A stretch of DNA of 64,000 nt from Microbacterium paraoxydans (lineage in GTDB: Bacteria > Actinomycetota > Actinomycetes > Actinomycetales > Microbacteriaceae): NCBI RefSeq assembly GCF_018224615.1, contig NZ_JAGTUK010000003.1, positions 730,339 to 794,338 on the forward strand, written 5' to 3'. Below are positions 63,323 through 64,000 of this stretch, in pieces; within the stretch, counting starts at the first letter, position 1, and every line of letters starts with the position of its first letter. A program made the position numbers and the translations under genes. Below the pieces are notes generated by a model. That model made no database searches. It saw only the letters and a program-made list of their open reading frames with translations, and was not told the DNA's origin.

Positions 63323-64000
63323 ATGCCCGGCATCCACTCCGACATCACCACCGCTTTCGGCAACACCCCGCTCGTCCGCCTGAACCGGGTGACCGAGGGG
63401 CTCGGGGCCACCGTGCTCGCCAAGCTCGAGTTCTACAACCCGGCCTCCAGCGTGAAGGACCGCATCGGCATCGCGATGATCAACGCGGCCGAGGCCTCCG
63501 GCGAGCTGCAGCCGGGCGGCACGATCGTGGAGTCCACCAGCGGCAACACCGGCATCGCCCTGGCCATGGTCGGCGCGGCGCGCGGCTACCGCGTGATCCT
63601 CACCATGCCCGCGTCGATGTCGAAGGAGCGCCGCGTACTGCTCAAGGCGTTCGGCGCCGAGATCGTGCTCACCGACCCCACGAAGGGCATGAAGGGGGCG
63701 ATCGAGGAGGTCAAGCGCATCGTCGACGAGACCCCCGGGGCGATCTGGATCCGGCAGTTCGAGAACCCGGCCAACCCGCAGATCCACCGCGAGACCACAG
63801 CGCAGGAGATCCTCCGCGACACCGACGGCGCGGTCGACATCTTCATCGCCGGTGTCGGCACGGGCGGCACCGTGACCGGGACGGGCCAGGCCCTCAAGGC
63901 CGCGAAGCCCGGTGTGCAGGTGATCGCCGTGGAGCCCAAGGACTCCCCCGTGCTCACCGAGGGCCACCCCGGACCGCACAAGATCCAGGGCATCGGCCCG
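63323..64000 (+). CDS. cysK: Cysteine synthase A (partial, C-terminus outside window)
   Basis: PLP-dependent O-acetylserine sulfhydrylase making cysteine from O-acetylserine and sulfide; the first 226 residues are visible. The PLP Lys lies in [11 protein letters not shown] (about residue 42), with [10 protein letters not shown] as the substrate loop and [10 protein letters not shown] as the phosphate-binding loop. The last visible residues HKIQGIG are the usual cysteine synthase motif. Family length is about 310. The adjacent serine acetyltransferase gene (cysE), commonly next, may lie beyond base 64000. Confidence 0.95.
   Translation, partial: MPGIHSDITTAFGNTPLVRLNRVTEGLGATVLAKLEFYNPASSVKDRIGIAMINAAEASGELQPGGTIVESTSGNTGIALAMVGAARGYRVILTMPASMSKERRVLLKAFGAEIVLTDPTKGMKGAIEEVKRIVDETPGAIWIRQFENPANPQIHRETTAQEILRDTDGAVDIFIAGVGTGGTVTGTGQALKAAKPGVQVIAVEPKDSPVLTEGHPGPHKIQGIGP

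Overview
The window is a 64 kb piece of a high-GC actinobacterial chromosome, most likely Microbacteriaceae and probably Microbacterium. This is judged from protein-level resemblance, GTG/TTG start usage, the gene orders prmC-tsaC-wecA-atpIBEFHAGDC and nusA-ylxR-infB-rbfA, and an 86-residue ATP synthase epsilon subunit. No rRNA, tRNA, CRISPR array, insertion sequence or prophage was seen; it reads as core chromosome with a few accessory genes. About 51 protein genes are packed with almost no gap over 200 bases.

Layout. 1-1.44 kb: ferrous iron uptake efeUO (efeO is cut by the window edge) behind an iron-box-like palindrome. 1.5-12.3 kb: single genes for a 2OG-Fe(II) oxygenase, ribosomal protein S15, an MFS exporter, YceI, FKBP, PrsW, an FAH-family hydrolase, aspartase, a calcineurin-type phosphoesterase and a PiT phosphate transporter with a PHO-box-like triple repeat. 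12.5-20.9 kb: oligopeptidase, PfkA, SNF2 helicase, RibF, two small membrane proteins and TruB. 20.9-31.7 kb: MutY, a large LuxR regulator, then rbfA, infB, ylxR, nusA, a LOG-family protein and proS. The usual nusA...truB-ribF cluster is split by mutY and luxR. 31.7-36.1 kb: PEP mutase family protein, RNB nuclease, AlaX-type editing protein, IspG. 36.2-38.2 kb: a tryptophan attenuator and a fused anthranilate synthase. 38.2-43.8 kb: site-2 protease and Dxr, separated by a membrane protein, YcnI and a MurE-like ligase. 43.8-52.9 kb: FKBP lipoprotein, acyltransferase, OsmC, class 3 asparaginase, an EccC-like ATPase, a PP2C phosphatase, a DUF5684 protein and YaaA. 52.9-63.2 kb: the complete ATP synthase operon led by prmC, tsaC and a WecA-type transferase. 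63.3 kb to the end: cysK, cut by the window edge.

Regulation. The clearest window-wide pattern is a TANNNT box lying 6 (rarely 7) bases before the start codon at about 20 starts, which indicates leaderless mRNAs and settles several start choices. Genes without this arrangement usually carry a purine-rich ribosome binding site. Local structures of note are the trp attenuator with a leaderless 11-codon leader containing tandem Trp codons, two mutually exclusive hairpins at the infB ribosome binding site, perfect hairpins inside the nusA-infB operon, and candidate leaderless small ORFs before the MFS gene, the PP2C gene and atpB.

Functionally most of the window is housekeeping: translation (S15, IF2, RbfA, NusA, ProS, TruB, PrmC, TsaC), isoprenoid precursors (Dxr, IspG), energy (F-type ATPase, PfkA), and iron and phosphate acquisition. 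No wholly new multi-gene system is evident. The best candidates for something undescribed are the RNA-level switches and the orphan EccC-like ATPase/PP2C/small-ORF group.
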